In this document: positions 60,593 to 64,000 of the stretch, piece by piece
Layout of the letters: each line of letters opens with the position of its first letter
Position numbering within the stretch: position 1 is the first letter of the stretch
Assembly: GCF_028736115.1 (NCBI RefSeq)
Contig: NZ_CP117877.1
Span: 2,666,001 to 2,730,000, forward strand
Length of the DNA: 64,000 bases
Direction: 5' to 3'
DNA from: Mucilaginibacter sp. KACC 22063
GTDB lineage: Bacteria; Bacteroidota; Bacteroidia; Sphingobacteriales; Sphingobacteriaceae
The notes under the pieces: model-generated
What the model saw: the letters and a program-made list of their open reading frames with translations, nothing else
Told to the model about the DNA's origin: nothing
Database searches by the model: none
Translations under genes and position numbers: made by a program

Positions 60593-62782
60593 GTGAACGA
60601 TATTAGCCATAATATACAAACTCTTTTAGACGAGGCGTATCTGACGCGCGTTCACGATCTTAATAAAAGCTTGCAGCTTGCCAACAAAGCTTTAAAAATC
60701 AGCAGGCAGATCAATGATGAGCAATTAATTGGCCGTAGCCTTAACCTGCTTTCCTTATTTAATATGGTGAGGGGCCAGTACAAAACCTCCATCAAATTAG
60801 GCCGCGAGGCTACATCCTATTTCGAAAAACTTGATGATGAAAAGGGCATTGCAGATGCCAAGTACAACATTGCGGGTGTTTACTATAAAACAGATAACTA
60901 CCACCTGGGCCTTGTTTATTTAATTGATTGTTTAAGTATTTATAAAAAGTATAACGACTATCAGAACCAATCGCGTGCGTTAAAGTCTATGGGGACCATT
61001 TATGAATATATCGGTGACACTAAAAACGCGATCAGAAGTTATGAAGATTCTATAGAAGCCGCAAAAAAGATCAATGCTTTAAACCTCATTTCCAACGCTT
61101 ACAACCCACTTTCGGGGATTTACCTTAAAAGTGGAAAAATCAAAAAAGCATTAAACCTGATACAAAAATCTATTGCTTTAAAAACCCGTTCGGGTGATAT
61201 ACGCGGCCTGGCGTTTGCATTATACGGCCGCGGAAAAATATATACCAAAACAGGGCAGTTTAAAGAAGCAGAGCAAGACTTTATACAAGCGCTGGATATA
61301 CACACGCGCGAAAATGAAACGCTTGGCATTGGTATGCTACTTTATAAATATGCCGTTTTATTTTATACGATGAGCCGTACCAAAGAAGCAAAACAAATGC
61401 TGAAAAGGGCTTTGGATCACAGTGTAAAATACAATAATACCTTCGTTATATTTAAATCCAACTACCTGCTTTACAAATTATATAAAAGCGAGAACGATAC
61501 CGTTAACTCTTTAAAATATCTTGAACGGTATCTTGAACAAAAAGAGCAGGTCATAAATACGCAAACGCTCAAGGTGATTGAAAACTATGAGTTGATCACT
61601 AAGATGGATGCCCTGGAAAAAGACGCCAGGCTGCAAAGAGAGAAAGCGGAAATACTGGAGAAAAAAGAGATAGCCGAGCAAACTGCAAAAATGAAGCAGG
61701 ATTTTCTGTCGACCATGAGCCATGAGATCCGTACACCGTTAAATGCAGTGATTACAATTGCCGCGCTCCTTAGCGACCGTCCGGAAGCTACCGAAACGGA
61801 TCTTTTTGATTCATTGCAATTTGCGTCTAACAACCTTTTGCTTATTATCAACGATATTCTCGACTTTACAAAACTTGATGCAGGTAAAGTTCAGTTAGAA
61901 TATCGCCCATGCCAGTTAGAACCGTTCATTAACCAGATCATCAGCATGTATAAAAAAATGGCTGATGAGAAAAACATATCATTACAGGTAAAACTCGACC
62001 GCAATATTTGGGAAAGCTACGAGCTTGATGAAATCAAGATGATGCAGATATTAGGTAACTTGCTTAGCAATGCCATAAAATATACCGAGCAGGGTTCTAT
62101 TAAGCTTGAGGTGGTAAGAACAAATTACAATGAAAATTTTGACACTCTTCGTTTCGCTATATCTGATACTGGCGTAGGTATTCCGCAAGAATATTTCGAC
62201 CAATTGTTTGATAGTTTTTCGCAACCAAAATCTATAACTACACGTAAGCAGGGCGGCTCGGGCCTTGGACTTGCCATTGTGAAAAAGCTGGTTGAGCTAC
62301 ATAACAGTCGGGTGCACGTTCGTAGCCAGATCAACAAAGGATCAGTATTTTACTTTGACCTGAAATTAAAGAAATGCTTATCGGTACCAAAGGAACCTTT
62401 ACAAAATTTAAACCAGCTACAAGCAACCAGTGTACTACTGGCCGAAGACAATATGATTAATGCCCTTGTAGCCCGTAAGCTGTTATCCAAATGGGGCATA
62501 ACGGCCGAGCATGCTAAAAACGGGTTAGAAGCGGTTGAAATGGCCATGCAAAAACCTTATGATTTTATCCTGATGGATATTCATATGCCCGAAATGAATG
62601 GTTTTGACGCCACCGAGCAAATACGCAACCAGCAAAATCCCAATCATAATACGCCAATATTTGCGCTTACCGCCGACATAACAGCCGAACAGCAAGACAA
62701 CTATGTAAATTATTTCAATGGCTTTTTGCGTAAACCTATTGAAATAGAAAAACTGCACCAGGCATTGCTTAATGTAAGGTAA
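60593..62782 (+). CDS. TPR-containing hybrid histidine kinase
   Basis: A 729-residue cytoplasmic signalling protein. Residues about 10-320 form TPR-like helical repeats (LSLFNMVRGQYKTSIKLGRE, GTIYEYIGDTKNAIRSYEDS, GKIYTKTGQFKEAEQDFIQA). A coiled-coil (about 330-368) leads to HisKA with phospho-histidine H377 (FLSTMSHEIRTPLN), then the HATPase domain (NLLSNAIKYTEQGSIKLE, SDTGVGIPQE, GGSGLGLAI). The C-terminal receiver domain has phospho-acceptor D662 (ILMDIHMPEMNG) and K714. No signal peptide or membrane helix is visible, so it senses an intracellular cue. The start codon is GTG. No partner regulator with a DNA-binding domain is adjacent. Confidence 0.93.
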   Translation: MNDISHNIQTLLDEAYLTRVHDLNKSLQLANKALKISRQINDEQLIGRSLNLLSLFNMVRGQYKTSIKLGREATSYFEKLDDEKGIADAKYNIAGVYYKTDNYHLGLVYLIDCLSIYKKYNDYQNQSRALKSMGTIYEYIGDTKNAIRSYEDSIEAAKKINALNLISNAYNPLSGIYLKSGKIKKALNLIQKSIALKTRSGDIRGLAFALYGRGKIYTKTGQFKEAEQDFIQALDIHTRENETLGIGMLLYKYAVLFYTMSRTKEAKQMLKRALDHSVKYNNTFVIFKSNYLLYKLYKSENDTVNSLKYLERYLEQKEQVINTQTLKVIENYELITKMDALEKDARLQREKAEILEKKEIAEQTAKMKQDFLSTMSHEIRTPLNAVITIAALLSDRPEATETDLFDSLQFASNNLLLIINDILDFTKLDAGKVQLEYRPCQLEPFINQIISMYKKMADEKNISLQVKLDRNIWESYELDEIKMMQILGNLLSNAIKYTEQGSIKLEVVRTNYNENFDTLRFAISDTGVGIPQEYFDQLFDSFSQPKSITTRKQGGSGLGLAIVKKLVELHNSRVHVRSQINKGSVFYFDLKLKKCLSVPKEPLQNLNQLQATSVLLAEDNMINALVARKLLSKWGITAEHAKNGLEAVEMAMQKPYDFILMDIHMPEMNGFDATEQIRNQQNPNHNTPIFALTADITAEQQDNYVNYFNGFLRKPIEIEKLHQALLNVR

Positions 62783-62806
62783 ATCTTATATTGGCACTGA
62801 TAATTT

Positions 62807-63394
62807 ATGAAAAAGGGACGTTTAGAGGCTTTTAGCGATGGTGTGCTTGCTATCATTATTACCATAATGGTGCTGGAACTAAAAGTACCGCATGGCACTG
62901 ATTTTAAAGACCTGTATCCCCTGCTACCAAAGTTTTTTAGCTATATCCTTAGTTTCATATACGTAGGTATTTACTGGAATAATCATCACCACATGATCTA
63001 CATGGTTGATAAAATCAACGGTAAAATACTTTGGGCAAATCTTAACCTGTTATTCTGGCTTTCCATTATTCCGTTTGTAACTGCCTGGATGGGTGAAAAC
63101 TACTTTGCCATGTGGCCGGTATTTTTCTACGGTTGTATATTATTACTTAATGCCATAGCTTACGAAATACTTGCTAAATATCTCATCAGGCAGGCTGGTA
63201 AAAATTCTGAATTAGCTCAGGCTTTCAGCAAAAATTGGAAAGATAAATTTTCCCCGGTGATATATATCGTTGGCATCATTGCTGCCTTCTTCAATACATA
63301 CGTCAGTGTTTTTATGTATGTAGTAGTCGCGATTATCTGGTTTATTCCGGATAAACGTGTGGAGCGGAAAGTAATAAACAGCGACCTGCATTAA
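62807..63394 (+). CDS. TMEM175/DUF1211-family potassium channel-like protein
   Basis: A 195-residue membrane protein with about six helices. The first helix carries the family signature FSDGVLAIIITIMVLELKVP (10-29), in which FSDG is the TMEM175 filter-helix motif, and the pattern YWNNHHHMIYMVD is also typical. Bacterial homologues form K+-permeable tetramers, while the human protein is lysosomal. Its start lies 24 bp after the histidine kinase stop, so it may be co-transcribed. It overlaps the convergent ubiX gene by 4 bp at the 3' end. Confidence 0.9.
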   Translation: MKKGRLEAFSDGVLAIIITIMVLELKVPHGTDFKDLYPLLPKFFSYILSFIYVGIYWNNHHHMIYMVDKINGKILWANLNLLFWLSIIPFVTAWMGENYFAMWPVFFYGCILLLNAIAYEILAKYLIRQAGKNSELAQAFSKNWKDKFSPVIYIVGIIAAFFNTYVSVFMYVVVAIIWFIPDKRVERKVINSDLH

Positions 63395-63954
63395 TTACTA
63401 TCGTTCCAACGATAGCTGTCATGCTCTAGGCCTGCCAGGTCAATTACGCGGTTTACAACCGTTAGTGCCACATCTTCAATTGTTTTTGGAAGACTGTAAA
63501 AGGATGGCACCGCCGGACATATAATTCCGCCTGCTTCTGTAATGGTTGCCATATTGCGGATCTGAATCAGATTAAGCGGTGTATCTCGAGCCACGAGGAT
63601 TAGTTTTCGACGCTCTTTTAATATCACATCAGCAGCGCGGCAAATCAAATCATCAGAAGTACCTGCCGCAATACGTCCTAATGTTCCCATAGAACAGGGA
63701 ACAACAATCATGGTATCATAGCGTGCAGAACCCGAGGCAAATGGCGCCATAAAATCTTTTTTATGATAAAAATCGAAAGGGTAATTGTTAAAGTCTTCGT
63801 TTTGCAGTTCGAACTTCCAAACATCTTTGGCATTATCAGACATGATAACCCCAATCTTGTCTATCTGATCCTTTATTTTCAATAATTGATCAAACAATAC
63901 TTTAGCATATACAGAACCACTGGCTCCCGTTACAGCAATAACAATTTTTCTCAT
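63391..63954 (-). CDS. ubiX: flavin prenyltransferase UbiX
   Basis: Attaches a dimethylallyl group to reduced FMN to give the prenyl-FMN cofactor used by UbiD-type decarboxylases. The 187-residue protein starts KIVIAVTGASGSVYAKVLFD (3-22), with the family's GxSG-type FMN site. PCSMGTLGRIAAGTSDDLICRAADV and ERRKLILVARDTPLN are conserved UbiX blocks. In a futalosine-type organism (mqnE and mqnA are in this window) it may serve the decarboxylation step of menaquinone synthesis. No ubiD is adjacent. Confidence 0.94.
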   Translation of the reverse strand: MRKIVIAVTGASGSVYAKVLFDQLLKIKDQIDKIGVIMSDNAKDVWKFELQNEDFNNYPFDFYHKKDFMAPFASGSARYDTMIVVPCSMGTLGRIAAGTSDDLICRAADVILKERRKLILVARDTPLNLIQIRNMATITEAGGIICPAVPSFYSLPKTIEDVALTVVNRVIDLAGLEHDSYRWNDSN

Positions 63955-64000
63955 GCTTTTTAGCAGATAAACATAATTATGGCAACAATGTTACGGAAAT

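Noticed and set aside
63979..64000. Possible start of a plus-strand gene (ATG at 63979)
   Set aside because: Only seven codons are in the window; not enough to support a gene.

Overview
The window looks like ordinary chromosome of a Bacteroidota bacterium, most likely the Sphingobacteriaceae (Mucilaginibacter/Pedobacter-like). The reasons are: Bacteroidota-type promoters (a TTG about 20 nt upstream of TAnnTTTG) before several genes, a DUF2490 protein, DUF1080 and Gfo/Idh/MocA secreted sugar enzymes, a gyrA-TPR-TPR operon, a bacillithiol-type YpdA reductase, futalosine-route menaquinone genes, and moderate GC (about 42% by eye). The genus is inferred from gene content and style. No prophage, insertion sequence, CRISPR array, rRNA or tRNA was seen. 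The only recognised stable RNA gene is the SRP RNA.

Layout. 1-10.3 kb: purine synthesis (purC), a STAS protein, RNase Z, then envelope genes (MlaD/Mce protein, secreted amidase, divergent LptD), CinA and a 2-oxoacid dehydrogenase E2 with a very long Gln/Pro linker. 10.3-13.2 kb: a three-gene minus-strand glycan cluster (deacetylase, GT2, membrane mannosyltransferase). 13.2-17.5 kb: methionine/cysteine genes metX, metY and a cystathionine synthase/lyase. 17.6-20.7 kb: a lipoprotein and mqnE-phosphatase-mqnA. 20.7-33.7 kb: SDR, two MFS carriers, an Fe-S oxidoreductase subunit, GH15, cold-shock protein, hemF, an ECF sigma/membrane partner pair and a dicarboxylate symporter. 33.7-44.3 kb: rplU-rpmA, DUF2490, polyprenyl synthase, RNase R, a DEDD exonuclease, GT2, topA and mnmA. 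44.3-53.4 kb: a 31-residue membrane-peptide gene, a D-threonine-aldolase-like enzyme, a secreted sugar-degradation operon and an EEP hydrolase. 51-64 kb: TPR proteins with gyrA, dinB, an RNA-ligase-like protein, SRP RNA, a small transaldolase, ypdA, a TPR hybrid kinase, a TMEM175 channel and ubiX.

The most striking item is the roughly 400-nt leader of metY-metX (minus strand, about 15874-16290). A SAM-I riboswitch closes its P1 helix on the start codon of a 38-41 residue open reading frame ending in CMCMCCCCC. Downstream RNA segments can form mutually exclusive hairpins around the Cys/Met codons. I infer a two-input control system: SAM sensed by RNA, and Cys/Met-tRNA charging sensed by a leader peptide. 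I know of no description of this combination, but I could not search.

Other points of interest are a self-contained 31-aa membrane-peptide transcription unit, dispersed REP-like palindromes, a 42-bp perfect palindromic terminator, a C-terminally extended ribosomal protein L27, and a dicarboxylate symporter with a coiled-coil insertion.
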